Positions 15,686 to 23,746 of a stretch of DNA of 32,630 bases are shown here, one piece after another. Under the pieces are notes generated by a model that was given only the letters and a program-made list of their open reading frames with translations, ran no database searches and was not told the origin of the DNA. Within the stretch, counting starts at the first letter, position 1. Each line of letters begins with the position of its first letter. The DNA is from an uncultured Oscillospiraceae bacterium (GTDB lineage Bacteria; Bacillota; Clostridia; Oscillospirales; Oscillospiraceae). The stretch spans positions 1 through 32,630 of the forward strand of contig CAKTBC010000011.1 in NCBI GenBank assembly GCA_934533005.1. Reading direction: 5' to 3'. The position numbers and the translations under genes were made by a program.

Positions 15686-16885
15686 ATGAATTACAAAAAG
15701 AAGAGCATCCGCGACGTGAGCTTCGCCGGCAAGAAAGTGCTGCTGCGCGTAGACTTCAATGTACCTCTGGACAAGACGACCCACGAGATCACCAACGACA
15801 AGCGCATCCGCGCTGCGCTGCCCACGATCCAGTACCTGCTGGACGACGGCGCTGCGCTGATCGTCTGCTCCCACCTCGGCAAGCCCAAAAAGGACCCCGA
15901 CGCCAAGACCAACCTGACCCTGAAGCGCGTTGCCGTCCGCTTTGCGGAGCTTCTCGGCAAGCCGGTCGAGTTTGCGGAAGACACCATCGGCCCCGACGCC
16001 AAGGCGAAGGCCGCCGCGCTCAAGAGCGGCGAAGTGCTGCTGCTCGAGAACACCCGCTTTGATCCCCGCGAGGAGAAGAACGATCCCGAATTTGCCAAGG
16101 AGCTCGCCTCCATGGCCGATGTGTACGTTTCCGACGCCTTCGGCGCGGTGCACCGCGCCCACGCCTCCACCGCCGGCGTTGCGGACTATCTGCCCGCCTA
16201 CTGCGGCTTCCTCGTGGAGAAGGAGCTGACCGCTCTCGGCGGCGCGATGGACGATCCCAAGCGCCCGCTCGTGGCCGTTCTCGGCGGCGCGAAGGTCGCC
16301 GACAAGCTGGCCGTGATCGAAAACCTGCTCAAGAAGGCCGACACGCTCGTCATCGGCGGCGGCATGGCGTTCACGTTCCTCAAGGCCAAGGGCTACGAGA
16401 CCGGCGCCTCCCTGCTCGACGAGGAGAAGATCGACTACTGCAAGAACATGCTCGCCAAGGCGGAAGAGTCCGGCGTGAAGCTGCTGCTGCCGGTGGACGT
16501 CGTCGTTGCCGACAAGTTCGCCGCGGACGCGGAGAGCAAGGTCGTCGCCGCGGACGCCATTCCCGCCGGCTGGATGGGTCTGGACATCGGGCCTGAGACG
16601 CAGAAGCTCTTCGGCGAGGCCGTGAAGAACGCCGGTACCGTTATCTGGAACGGCCCCATGGGCGTCTTTGAGTTCCCGAAATTTGCCAAGGGCACCGAGG
16701 CCGTCGCCGCGGCGATGGCGGAGTGCAAGGGCGTCACGGTCGTCGGCGGCGGCGACAGCGCCAGCGCCATCGAGAAGATGGGCTATGCCGACAAGGTGAC
16801 CCACGTTTCCACCGGCGGCGGCGCGTCGCTCGAATTCATGGAAGGCAAGGAGCTGCCCGGCGTAGCCTGCCTGCTCGACAAGTAA
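15686..16885 (+). CDS. pgk: Phosphoglycerate kinase
   Basis: A 399-residue cytosolic enzyme of normal length that converts 1,3-bisphosphoglycerate plus ADP to 3-phosphoglycerate plus ATP. The N-domain substrate site is RVDFNVPLD (21-29), followed by SHLGKPK (62-68) and the arginine segment LLENTRFDPREEKN. The C-domain nucleotide site has AVLGGAKVADKL, IGGGMAFTFLKA and, near the end, VVGGGDSASAIEK and STGGGASLEFMEGK. ATG at 15686 has AGGAGG at 15672-15677. It is the first gene of pgk-tpiA-gpmI-eno. Confidence 0.98.
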   Translation: MNYKKKSIRDVSFAGKKVLLRVDFNVPLDKTTHEITNDKRIRAALPTIQYLLDDGAALIVCSHLGKPKKDPDAKTNLTLKRVAVRFAELLGKPVEFAEDTIGPDAKAKAAALKSGEVLLLENTRFDPREEKNDPEFAKELASMADVYVSDAFGAVHRAHASTAGVADYLPAYCGFLVEKELTALGGAMDDPKRPLVAVLGGAKVADKLAVIENLLKKADTLVIGGGMAFTFLKAKGYETGASLLDEEKIDYCKNMLAKAEESGVKLLLPVDVVVADKFAADAESKVVAADAIPAGWMGLDIGPETQKLFGEAVKNAGTVIWNGPMGVFEFPKFAKGTEAVAAAMAECKGVTVVGGGDSASAIEKMGYADKVTHVSTGGGASLEFMEGKELPGVACLLDK

Positions 16886-16896
16886 TTTTTCACCTG

Positions 16897-16919
16897 GGGG
16901 AGCGGGCATACCGCTCCCC
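16897..16919 (+). other. Intergenic hairpin between pgk and tpiA
   Basis: A 9-bp stem GGGGAGCGG / CCGCTCCCC with a GCATA loop lacks a T tract. It is unlikely to terminate fully. It may protect the pgk mRNA 3' end or attenuate downstream expression. Confidence 0.5.
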
Positions 16920-16953
16920 TGCGTGTATTCACCGAAGGGAGTAATAAACCGCT

Positions 16954-17730
16954 ATGAACAAGAAATACAGGAAAGTCATCATCGCCGGAAACTGGAAAAT
17001 GAACCAGCTTCCCTCCGGCGTGAAGCCGTTCGTCGAGGAGCTGAAAACGAAGATGCCCGCCGGCATGAACGGGTGCAGCGTGGTGCTCTGCGTCCCGGCG
17101 ACGCATCTCGCCGCACTCTCGCGCGAGAAGGCGCGGCGCATCGGCGTTGGCGCGCAGAACGTTTCCGAGTTTGATAAGGGCGCACATACCGGCGAGATCA
17201 GCGTGGATATGATCGCCGATCTCGGCGCAAAATACTGCATCGTCGGCCACAGCGAGCGCCGCGCGAATAACGGCGACACCGACGAGCTTGTGAACACGAA
17301 GGTCCACGCGCTGCTCGCCAAGGGCATCACCCCGATCGTGTGCGTCGGCGAATCTCTCTCCGAGCGCGACCGCGATCTCACGATGGAGCGCATCTCCTAC
17401 CAGGTCAAGGCAGCGCTGTACGGTCTGACCGACGAGCAGGTCAAAAAGGTCGTCATCGCCTATGAGCCCATCTGGGCCATCGGCACGGGCCGCACTGCCA
17501 CCGACGAGCAGGCGCAGGAGGTCTGCTTCAACATCCGCGAGAATCTGCGCGCGCAGTACGGCGCGCTCGTCTCCCGCAAGGTGTGCATCCTCTATGGCGG
17601 CTCCATGAACGCGAAGAACTGCGCCGGGCTTCTCGCCCAGCCGGACATTGACGGCGGCCTCATCGGCGGCGCGTCTCTCAAGGTGGACGACTTTGCCGCG
17701 ATCATCCATGAGGGCTGCAGGGAGGAGTAA
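16954..17730 (+). CDS. tpiA: Triose-phosphate isomerase
   Basis: A 258-residue TIM-barrel enzyme of normal length that interconverts dihydroxyacetone phosphate and glyceraldehyde 3-phosphate. Catalytic residues are in place: NWKMN (13-17, Lys15), GHSERR (98-103, electrophilic His99) and AYEPIWAIGTGR (169-180, base Glu171). The phosphate-binding ends are LYGGSMN (213-219) and GLIGGASLK (235-243). ATG at 16954 with GAAGGGAG upstream. gpmI starts 3 bases after its stop, with a GGGAGGAG site inside the tpiA end, so the two are tightly coupled. Confidence 0.98.
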   Translation: MNKKYRKVIIAGNWKMNQLPSGVKPFVEELKTKMPAGMNGCSVVLCVPATHLAALSREKARRIGVGAQNVSEFDKGAHTGEISVDMIADLGAKYCIVGHSERRANNGDTDELVNTKVHALLAKGITPIVCVGESLSERDRDLTMERISYQVKAALYGLTDEQVKKVVIAYEPIWAIGTGRTATDEQAQEVCFNIRENLRAQYGALVSRKVCILYGGSMNAKNCAGLLAQPDIDGGLIGGASLKVDDFAAIIHEGCREE

Positions 17731-17733
17731 ATC

Positions 17734-19254
17734 ATGAGCAAAAAGCCTACCGTTCTTCTCATTATGGACGGCTTCGGTCTCGCCCCGGCGGGCCCGGAAA
17801 ATGCCATCTCCTGCGCCAAGACGCCGCATCTTGATAAGCTCTTCGCCGAGTGCCCGAACACGCAGCTGCAGGCCTCCGGCCTTGACGTCGGCCTGCCCGC
17901 CGGGCAGATGGGCAACAGCGAGGTCGGCCACACGAACATCGGCGCAGGGCGCGTCGTCTACCAGGATCTCCCCCGCATCTCCAACGCCGTCGAAGACGGC
18001 AGCTTCTTTGAAAATGCCGCCTACAAAGCCGCGATGGACGAGTGCGTGCGCACCGGCGCGCGGCTCCATCTCATGGGGCTTCTCTCCGACGGCGGCGTCC
18101 ACAGCCACATCAATCACCTCTTCGCGCTGCTCGAAATGGCCAAGCGCCGCGGCGTAAAGGACGTTTACGTCCACGCGCTGCTCGACGGGCGCGACGTAGC
18201 CCCCACCTCCGGCGCGGGCTACGTGAAGGCGCTCGTGGAAAAGTGCGCCGAGCTCGGCACCGGCAAGGTCGCCACGCTCCAGGGCCGCTTTTACGGCATG
18301 GACCGCGACAAGCGCTGGGACCGCGTCGAGAAGGGCTACCGCGCCGTCGTCTGCGGCGAGGGCGTGCAGGATGCCGACCCCGTCCACGCCGTGGAGGAGA
18401 GCTACAAAGCCGGCGTGACGGACGAGTTCGTCGTGCCGACCGTGTGCGACCCCAACGGCTGCATCCGCTCCGGCGACAGCGTCATTTTCATCAACTTCCG
18501 TCCCGACCGTGCCCGTGAGATGACCCGTGCGCTCGTCGATCCCGCGTTTGACGGCTTTGTCCGCCCGAACGGCTTCTTCCCGCTGCACTACGTCTGCACC
18601 ACGCAGTACGACGCCACGATCCCCAACGTCTCCATTGCCTTCCCGCCGGAGGAGATCGAAATGACGTTCGGCGAATATCTCGGCAAGCTCGGCAAGACGC
18701 AGCTGCGCATCGCCGAGACCGAGAAGTACGCCCATGTGACGTTCTTCTTCAACGGCGGCACCGAGACCTGCTATCCCGGCGAGGATCGCTGCCTCATCCC
18801 GTCCCCGAAGGAGTTCCCGACGTATGACCTCATCCCGGAGATGAGCGCCTATAAGGTCGCGGACGAGTGCGCGGCACGCATCGAGAGCGGCAAGTACGAC
18901 GTTGTGATCTGCAATCTCGCCAACTGCGACATGGTCGGCCACACCGGCGTGAAGGCCGCGGCCATCAAGGCCGTGGAGACCGTGGACGAGTGCGTCGGCA
19001 AGATCGTTGACGCCGTGAAGAAAATGGGCGGCGTGATCCTCATCACCGCCGACCACGGCAACGCCGACCGCATCATGAAGCCCGACGGCAGCCCCGACAC
19101 CGCCCACACCACCAACCCCGTGCCGCTGATCGTCTCCGGTGCGGACGTGAAGCTCCGCCCGGGACGCCTGTGCGACCTCTGCCCGACGATGCTCGATCTT
19201 ATGGGCCTTTCGAAGCCCGCGCAGATGACCGGCGAGAGCCTGATCGTAAAGTAA
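17734..19254 (+). CDS. gpmI: Cofactor-independent phosphoglycerate mutase (2,3-BPG-independent)
   Basis: A 506-residue enzyme of alkaline-phosphatase-like fold that moves phosphate between the 3- and 2-hydroxyls of glycerate. The metal-binding LLIMDGFG (Asp12) and the phosphorylated serine in GQMGNSEVGHTNIGAGR (Ser62) are present. Further signatures are LLSDGGVHSH, HALLDGRDV, INFRPDRARE and, near the end, NLANCDMVGHTG and ITADHGNAD, the metal-1/metal-2 ligands. The length (505-515) is normal. This is the Mn-dependent form usual in low-oxygen Bacillota. Confidence 0.98.
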   Translation: MSKKPTVLLIMDGFGLAPAGPENAISCAKTPHLDKLFAECPNTQLQASGLDVGLPAGQMGNSEVGHTNIGAGRVVYQDLPRISNAVEDGSFFENAAYKAAMDECVRTGARLHLMGLLSDGGVHSHINHLFALLEMAKRRGVKDVYVHALLDGRDVAPTSGAGYVKALVEKCAELGTGKVATLQGRFYGMDRDKRWDRVEKGYRAVVCGEGVQDADPVHAVEESYKAGVTDEFVVPTVCDPNGCIRSGDSVIFINFRPDRAREMTRALVDPAFDGFVRPNGFFPLHYVCTTQYDATIPNVSIAFPPEEIEMTFGEYLGKLGKTQLRIAETEKYAHVTFFFNGGTETCYPGEDRCLIPSPKEFPTYDLIPEMSAYKVADECAARIESGKYDVVICNLANCDMVGHTGVKAAAIKAVETVDECVGKIVDAVKKMGGVILITADHGNADRIMKPDGSPDTAHTTNPVPLIVSGADVKLRPGRLCDLCPTMLDLMGLSKPAQMTGESLIVK

Positions 19255-19295
19255 TCCATTGTTTGTTGTTCCGCTCTAAGGGAAAGGAGTTTTCC

Positions 19296-20588
19296 ATGAA
19301 AGAGTATTTTGAAATTGTTGACGTTCTCGGCCGAGAGATCCTCGACTCCCGCGGCAACCCCACCGTCGAGGTCGAGGTGACGCTCGATAACGGCGTCGTC
19401 GGCCGTGCGGCGGTGCCGTCCGGCGCATCCACCGGCATTTACGAGGCCTGCGAGCTGCGCGACGGCGACAAGTCCCGCTATCTCGGCAAGGGTGTGCAGA
19501 AGGCTGTGGAAAACGTCAACGGCGAGATTGCCGAGGCGCTCAACGGACTTAACGCGCTCGACCAGCCGTATATCGACAAGATCCTCATCGAGCTCGACGG
19601 CACGCCGAACAAGACCCGTCTCGGCGCGAACGCAATGCTCGGCGTATCGCTCGCCGTGGCAAAGGCGAGCGCCGAAGCGCTCGGTCTGCCGCTTTACAGC
19701 TACATCGGCGGCGTGAACGCCAAGACGCTGCCTGTGCCGATGATGAACGTGCTCAACGGCGGCGTCCATGCACCGTCCTCCGCGGCGGATATTCAGGAGT
19801 TCATGATCATGCCCGTCGGCGCGAAGAGCTGGAAGGAAGCACTGCGCTGGTGCAGCGAGGTGTTCCACACGCTCTCCAAGGTGCTGCACACCTCCAGCGT
19901 CGGCGACGAGGGCGGCTACGCCCCCAGCGATCTTGCGAGCGACGAGGACGGCCTGCGCGCCATTGTCAAGGCCATCGAGCTCGCGGGCTACAAGCCCGGC
20001 GAGGACTTCATGCTCGCGATGGACGCGGCCTGCTCCGACTGGTTCAAGGCCGAGGACGGCTGCTATCACCTGCCGAAGCGCGGCATCACCATGACGCGGC
20101 AGCAGATGGTCGATATGTGGGTTGATTTCTGCGACAAGTACCCGATCATCTCGCTCGAGGACTGCATGGCAGAGGACGACTGGGAGGGCTGGAAGATGCT
20201 CACCGATGCGCTCGGCCATCGCGTGCAGCTCGTCGGCGACGATCTCTTCGTCACGAACGTGCGCCGCATCAAGATGGGTCTCGAAAAGCACGTTGCAAAC
20301 AGCGTTCTCATCAAGCTCAACCAGATCGGCACGCTGACCGAAACGCTTGACGCCATCCAGCTCGCGAACCGCGCGGGCTACACCACGGTCGTCTCCCACC
20401 GCTCCGGCGAGACGGAGGACACCACGATCGCCGATCTCGTTGTCGGCCTCAACGCCGGCCAGATCAAGACCGGCGCGCCGAGCCGCACCGACCGCGTGGC
20501 GAAGTACAACCAGCTCCTCCGCATCGAGGAAGAGCTGTTCGACGCCGCGCAGTACCCCGGCAAGGCCGCGTTCTTCTCCATCCGGTAA
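19296..20588 (+). CDS. eno: Enolase (phosphopyruvate hydratase)
   Basis: A 430-residue enzyme that dehydrates 2-phosphoglycerate to phosphoenolpyruvate. The ATG at 19296 has AAAGGAG at 19283-19289. Upstream in-frame sequence is the gpmI tail read in another frame. Visible signatures are REILDSRGNPTVEVEV, PSGASTGIYEACELRD (mobile loop), NGGVHAPSSAADIQEFMI, GDEGGYAP, the metal ligands in LAMDAACSDWF, IISLEDCMAEDDW and QLVGDDLFVTN, the catalytic lysine in LIKLNQIGTLTE, and SHRSGETEDT. It ends the operon and a terminator follows. Confidence 0.98.
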   Translation: MKEYFEIVDVLGREILDSRGNPTVEVEVTLDNGVVGRAAVPSGASTGIYEACELRDGDKSRYLGKGVQKAVENVNGEIAEALNGLNALDQPYIDKILIELDGTPNKTRLGANAMLGVSLAVAKASAEALGLPLYSYIGGVNAKTLPVPMMNVLNGGVHAPSSAADIQEFMIMPVGAKSWKEALRWCSEVFHTLSKVLHTSSVGDEGGYAPSDLASDEDGLRAIVKAIELAGYKPGEDFMLAMDAACSDWFKAEDGCYHLPKRGITMTRQQMVDMWVDFCDKYPIISLEDCMAEDDWEGWKMLTDALGHRVQLVGDDLFVTNVRRIKMGLEKHVANSVLIKLNQIGTLTETLDAIQLANRAGYTTVVSHRSGETEDTTIADLVVGLNAGQIKTGAPSRTDRVAKYNQLLRIEEELFDAAQYPGKAAFFSIR

Positions 20589-20603
20589 GAGAATATATGC
20601 CAG

Positions 20604-20635
20604 ACCCGCCCGTGCTCACGCACGGGCGGGTTTTT
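20604..20635 (+). terminator. Terminator of the glycolytic operon
   Basis: A 12-bp perfect stem ACCCGCCCGTGC / GCACGGGCGGGT with a TCAC loop, then five Ts. Confidence 0.9.
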
Positions 20636-20681
20636 GCCTGCCGTGGATTTTTTCCGTGGGTTCTGGTATGCTTATTCTCGA

Positions 20682-20738
20682 AAAGCCTCCCTCTGACGAG
20701 GGAGGTGGCAAAAGCGCAACTTTTGACGGAAGGAGTTA
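20682..20738 (-). repeat. Two-hairpin REP-like repeat, copy 4 (left arm of an inverted pair)
   Basis: On the minus strand: ACTCCTTCCGTC, a hairpin with CAAAAG/CTTTTG arms, then CCACCTCCCTCGTCAGAGGG and AGGCTTT. The plan is the same as in the other copies, but with CTCCCT instead of CTCCCC. It sits head to head with copy 5, joined through GGAGTTACTCC. Confidence 0.65.
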
Positions 20739-20790
20739 CTCCCTCAGCCTCGCAAGCTCGTCAGCTCCCTCGGCGAGGGAGCCTTTGCGG
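20736..20790 (+). repeat. Two-hairpin REP-like repeat, copy 5 (right arm of an inverted pair)
   Basis: Reads ACTCCCTCAGCCTCGCAAGC, then TCGTCAGCTCCCTCGGCGAG and GGAGCCTTT. The second hairpin GGCTCCCTC/GAGGGAGCC type stem is clear. It lies between the eno terminator and the disrupted membrane-protein gene, 20 bases before that gene's ribosome-binding site. Confidence 0.65.
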
Positions 20791-20822
20791 CTCAGCAAAT
20801 CAAATCCAAGGAGTCCCCGGAA

Positions 20823-21140
20823 ATGAAAATAACGATCCTCGCAACGCTTATGATCTTCGCGGCGTATTTCCTGCTTTTATATGGCGCGGTCGGTTTTATT
20901 CAGGACAAGCGCTTCTTCTCCTTCGCGCCGAAGGAAAAGTCTGCTGCGATTCCGGACAAGCAGGAGCGCTTCCCGGCGCGCATATCGTCGGCTGGGCCAT
21001 CGTGTCGCTCGCGCTCGCGCTTTTTCTCGGCGCGGCCATTCTCGCCGCGTGGGATGGCGCGAAACGACGAGGCGCAGCGCTTTTACCAAAGTGTGGAGAG
21101 CACCGCCCTCCACGACACCGGTATCTGGATCAATACGTGA
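20823..21140 (+). pseudogene. Frame-disrupted small membrane-protein gene
   Basis: ATG at 20823 with AAGGAG at 20807-20812 opens MKITILATLMIFAAYFLLLYG (a membrane helix), followed by VGFIQDKRFFSFAPKEK and AAIPDKQERF. Just after this, near 20976, the current frame becomes Arg/Ser-rich. The next frame continues sensibly as GAHIVGWAIVSLALALFLG and AAILAAWDGA, a second membrane helix. One missing G in the CCCGGCGCG run would explain it. From about 21060 the first frame again has ordinary composition (RNDEAQRFYQSVES) and stops at 21140. I recall intact clostridial relatives of roughly 160 residues with more helices, so the 3' part also seems lost. A sequencing indel in the GC run is possible. Confidence 0.6.
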
Positions 21141-21150
21141 TTTATATTGC

Positions 21151-21194
21151 ACAAAGCGCAGGAGTCGCATTCGACTCCTGCGCTTTGTGTTTTA
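21151..21194 (+). terminator. Terminator between the pseudogene and the convergent transporter gene
   Basis: A 17-bp perfect stem starting ACAAAGCGCAGGAGTCG, CATT loop, then GTTTTAT on the plus strand. On the minus strand the flank is AT-rich but lacks a T run. Confidence 0.75.
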
Positions 21195-21203
21195 TGATCG
21201 TTT

Positions 21204-22619
21204 TCAGTCATCCGTGCCGAGGGCGTCGAGGCCCTTGACGTGGTCGACCTTTTTCGCCTTGATGTTCTTCACGAGCAGCGTGAACACCGTGAAGCTCGCG
21301 GCGGTGAGGATGGAGGCATAGATCGGCAGCGTGCGCCACGCCATCGTCGCGTCCAGCACGAAGCCGAGGGCGATGGGCGTGATCGTCTGCGCGGACATGC
21401 TCGCGGCGTAGTAATAGCCGGTGAAGCGGCCGATTTTCTTGCTCGAGCAGAGCTCCACGACCATCGGGAACGAGCAGTTGTGCACCAGCGCCATGCCGAA
21501 GCCCTTGATCGCCCAGACGACGAACAGCAGCGTCGGGAACGCGAACTCGCCGCGCGCGCCGACGACCTTCCCGGTAGGCGTGGCAAAGCACATGATGATG
21601 AGACCGACGAGCGTGCACGCAAGGCCGCAGGAGATCGTCCACTTGCGGCCGATCTTCTCGGCGATCGAGCCGGCGGTGGCAAAGCCGATGACGGAGGCGA
21701 GACCGCCGAGGATCGTGAGGATCATCGTGGCGCTCGAAACGCTGTTGAGATAGTAAATAACATAGTTTCCGATGTACGTGCCGAGCGCGTTATCGGACAT
21801 GAACCAGAGGAATTCCGCGCCGAGGATCGCGAGCAGCATGCGCTTATTGGCCTTGCTCATCGGCTTATCGTCGTCGATGGGCGTTTCGACCGCAGCCATC
21901 TCCTCGCCGAGAGCGAGCTCCTCCGCCATCTCCTGCTCGATCTTGTTTTCCTTGATCGTGGCGAACAGTACGAGCGCGGAAATGACCATCAGCACCGAGG
22001 CGATGATGAACGGCAGCTCGATGACCCAGAGATTGCGCTCTGCGTCGGGGGCGTTGATGTAGTTGCTCAGCACGAGGAAGAGGCCGAGCACCGTGGCGAA
22101 CGCGCCGCCGATGTAGCCCATGATGTTGATGATGCCGTTGGCCTTGGCGCGCAGGGGCTTGGGCGTGATATCCGGCATGAGAGCGACGGCGGGGTTGCGG
22201 TACATCATCATGAAGATGAGCACAATCGCCATCATCGCAACCATTCCGGCGATATTGTTGTTGTGGAAGAACAGCGGAATGAACGGGAACGCGACCGCCG
22301 AAACGAACGTGCCGACGAGGATGTACGGCATGCGCTTGCCGATCTTCGTATGCGTCTTGTCAGAAAGGCGGCCGAAGAGCGGCAGAAGGATAAGCGCCGC
22401 GAGGTTATCGCACGCCATGATGATGCCGACGATCCACTGCACGTGCAGGATGTGGTTCGGGTCGCTCGCCTTGAGATCGGCGGACGACATGCCGTAAAAC
22501 CGGCGGGCGAAGATGTCCGTCAGGAACGTCGGGCACCAGGAATCGTACACCTGCCAGAGCAGGAGAATGCCGAAAAAGGCAAAGCCGATGAGAAAGGTAC
22601 GCTTATAATTGAGCTTCAC
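21204..22619 (-). CDS. MFS transporter of the GPH / SLC45-like sugar symporter type
   Basis: A 471-residue integral membrane protein with about 12 predicted helices. The start is GTG at 22619 with GGAGAGGAAA just upstream on the minus strand. The segment LLWQVYDSWCPTFL in helix 1 and the loop GRLSDKTHTKIGKRMPYI (83-100) are typical of GPH (MelB-like) and SLC45/sucrose-type carriers. An acidic cytoplasmic loop (KENKIEQEMAEEL and onward, about 225-260) divides the two halves. A second DxxxxKxGRK-like loop (SIAEKIGRKW) is in the C-half. The substrate is likely a sugar or glycoside moved with H+ or Na+, but the sequence does not say which. It is divergent from the GDPD gene and shares its control region. 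Confidence 0.85.
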   Translation of the reverse strand: MKLNYKRTFLIGFAFFGILLLWQVYDSWCPTFLTDIFARRFYGMSSADLKASDPNHILHVQWIVGIIMACDNLAALILLPLFGRLSDKTHTKIGKRMPYILVGTFVSAVAFPFIPLFFHNNNIAGMVAMMAIVLIFMMMYRNPAVALMPDITPKPLRAKANGIINIMGYIGGAFATVLGLFLVLSNYINAPDAERNLWVIELPFIIASVLMVISALVLFATIKENKIEQEMAEELALGEEMAAVETPIDDDKPMSKANKRMLLAILGAEFLWFMSDNALGTYIGNYVIYYLNSVSSATMILTILGGLASVIGFATAGSIAEKIGRKWTISCGLACTLVGLIIMCFATPTGKVVGARGEFAFPTLLFVVWAIKGFGMALVHNCSFPMVVELCSSKKIGRFTGYYYAASMSAQTITPIALGFVLDATMAWRTLPIYASILTAASFTVFTLLVKNIKAKKVDHVKGLDALGTDD

Positions 22620-22674
22620 TGCCGTTTCCTCTCCGCGCGGCCCGCGCCGCGCGCCTCTCTTTTAGACTCCTTTT

Positions 22675-22703
22675 ATCATACAGGAAAAACCGTCTCTTTA
22701 CAA
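22675..22703 (-). promoter_or_regulatory. Promoter of the MFS transporter gene
   Basis: Minus strand: TTGTAA (22698-22703), a 17-base spacer and TATGAT (22675-22680). Its -35 overlaps the -35 of the opposite promoter. Confidence 0.55.
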
Positions 22704-22716
22704 GGCGTTTTTCCTG
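22681..22716. promoter_or_regulatory. Perfect 10-bp inverted repeat centred on the two divergent -35 boxes (candidate operator)
   Basis: CAGGAAAAAC (22681-22690) and GTTTTTCCTG (22707-22716) are exact inverted repeats, 16 bases apart. Both -35 hexamers (22697-22702 and 22698-22703) fall in the middle. Confidence 0.5.
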
Positions 22717-22725
22717 CGGTAAAAT
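22697..22725 (+). promoter_or_regulatory. Promoter of the GDPD gene
   Basis: TTTACA (22697-22702), a 17-base spacer and TAAAAT (22720-22725) lie 21 bases before the ATG. Confidence 0.55.
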
Positions 22726-22745
22726 ATCGCTGCGAGGTGATACCA

Positions 22746-23588
22746 ATGAAACAATGCATGAAGCAATACAAAAACGCCGGAACGATCGCCGCGGCCGCCA
22801 TCGGTGCGGCTGCCGCCGGATATCTTTTCCTGATCGCGCCGGGCCGCTCGCGCGCGGGGCAGCGCTTCCCGTTCCGGGGGCAGAACATCGCCCACCGCGG
22901 TCTGTATGACGCTGCGCAGGGCGTCCCCGAAAACTCGCTCGCGGCGTTTCGCGCCGCAGCGGAGGCCGGATACGGCGCGGAGCTTGACACCCGCCTCACG
23001 AAGGACGGCGTCGTTGTCGTTTCACACGACAGCAACATCCGCCGCATGACCGGCGCGGATGTGACGGTCGAATCGCTCGACTTTGCCGAGCTGCAGCAGT
23101 ATACGCTCGGCGGCACCGAGGAGCGCGTGCCGCGCTTTTCGGACGCGCTCGACATTCTCGCCGCCGCGCACGTGCCCGTGATCGTGGAGGTCAAGGCCTC
23201 GCCCGACCATCGCCGGGGCGAGCTCTGCCGCAAGGTGCTGGAGCTCATCGACGCACATACCGGCAATTTCTGCGTAGAGAGCTTTGACCCGTTCATCGTG
23301 GCGTGGTTCCGCTTCCACGCGCCCGACCTGCTGCGCGGCCAGCTCACCGCCCAGTGCGACAATCTCGGCAGCAATTTCGGCGCGTGGCTTTCGAGCCGGA
23401 TGCTCATCGGCTGCATTGGCCGGCCGCAGTTCATCGCCCACCGCACGGGCAAAAAGTCCCTCGGCGTGAAGCTTGCCGAGCTCCTCGGCGCGATGCGCGT
23501 CACCTGGACGGCGCACGACCGCGGCGAGGAAGCGAAGAGCGACGCCGTGATCTTTGAAGCTTACCGCCCGCCGGTACAGTATAAATGA
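22746..23588 (+). CDS. Membrane-anchored glycerophosphodiester phosphodiesterase (GDPD family)
   Basis: A 280-residue protein that should hydrolyse glycerophosphodiesters to sn-glycerol 3-phosphate and an alcohol. The ATG at 22746 has GAGGTGA at 22733-22739. One N-terminal transmembrane helix (about 11-30) anchors it, with the catalytic domain probably outside. Catalytic and metal-binding residues of the GDPD TIM barrel are present: AHRG (49-52), PENS (61-64), AELDTRLTKDG with Glu79 and Asp81, SHD (93-95) and VIVEVKA near 140. It is somewhat short at the C-terminus but complete. Nearby the patatin-GT fusion also points to glycerolipids, but the two are 17 kb apart. Confidence 0.9.
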   Translation: MKQCMKQYKNAGTIAAAAIGAAAAGYLFLIAPGRSRAGQRFPFRGQNIAHRGLYDAAQGVPENSLAAFRAAAEAGYGAELDTRLTKDGVVVVSHDSNIRRMTGADVTVESLDFAELQQYTLGGTEERVPRFSDALDILAAAHVPVIVEVKASPDHRRGELCRKVLELIDAHTGNFCVESFDPFIVAWFRFHAPDLLRGQLTAQCDNLGSNFGAWLSSRMLIGCIGRPQFIAHRTGKKSLGVKLAELLGAMRVTWTAHDRGEEAKSDAVIFEAYRPPVQYK

Positions 23589-23613
23589 GCGCGCTCCGCC
23601 GCGTCCAGCTTGT

Positions 23614-23640
23614 CAAAAAAGTCTCTATAAGACTTTTTTG
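23614..23640 (+). terminator. Probable terminator after the GDPD gene
   Basis: An 11-bp stem CAAAAAAGTCT / AGACTTTTTTG with a 5-base loop. The stem is AT-rich but ends in a T6 run. Confidence 0.55.
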
Positions 23641-23730
23641 TCTTCGCTTTCCGCCGAGCATTTTGAATGCATTCAAAATGCTGCTTCGCCCGAAAGCCTT
23701 GCGATGCAATGCTTTCGACGGCGGTTTATC
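23641..23730. repeat. Palindromic segment overlapping the 5' side of the esterase frame
   Basis: A perfect 26-bp palindrome occupies 23657-23682 (AGCATTTTGAATG and its complement). Next to it CGAAAGC (23691-23697) and GCTTTCG (23711-23717) form a second dyad. The open frame runs through all of it, yielding Arg/Leu/Phe-rich residues unlike the rest of the protein. I interpret it as a structured intergenic repeat rather than coding DNA. Confidence 0.5.
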
Positions 23731-23746
23731 CAATTTGAGGCGGGCC

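Noticed and set aside
19746..19790. GGVHA instead of GGSHA in enolase
   Set aside because: That position varies in functional enolases (for example GGEHA), and the catalytic residues are intact.
16783..20399. Very long minus-strand open frames opposite tpiA, gpmI and eno
   Set aside because: They mirror strongly conserved glycolytic genes. The translations lack recognisable domains.
15686..20588. Missing gap gene as evidence of an altered glycolysis
   Set aside because: gap is often encoded elsewhere in Clostridia, so its absence from the cluster alone shows nothing.
21240..22745. Open frame upstream of the GDPD ATG, antisense to the transporter
   Set aside because: Arg/Asp/His-rich shadow of a genuine membrane-protein gene. 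The GDPD ribosome-binding site and promoter place the start at 22746.
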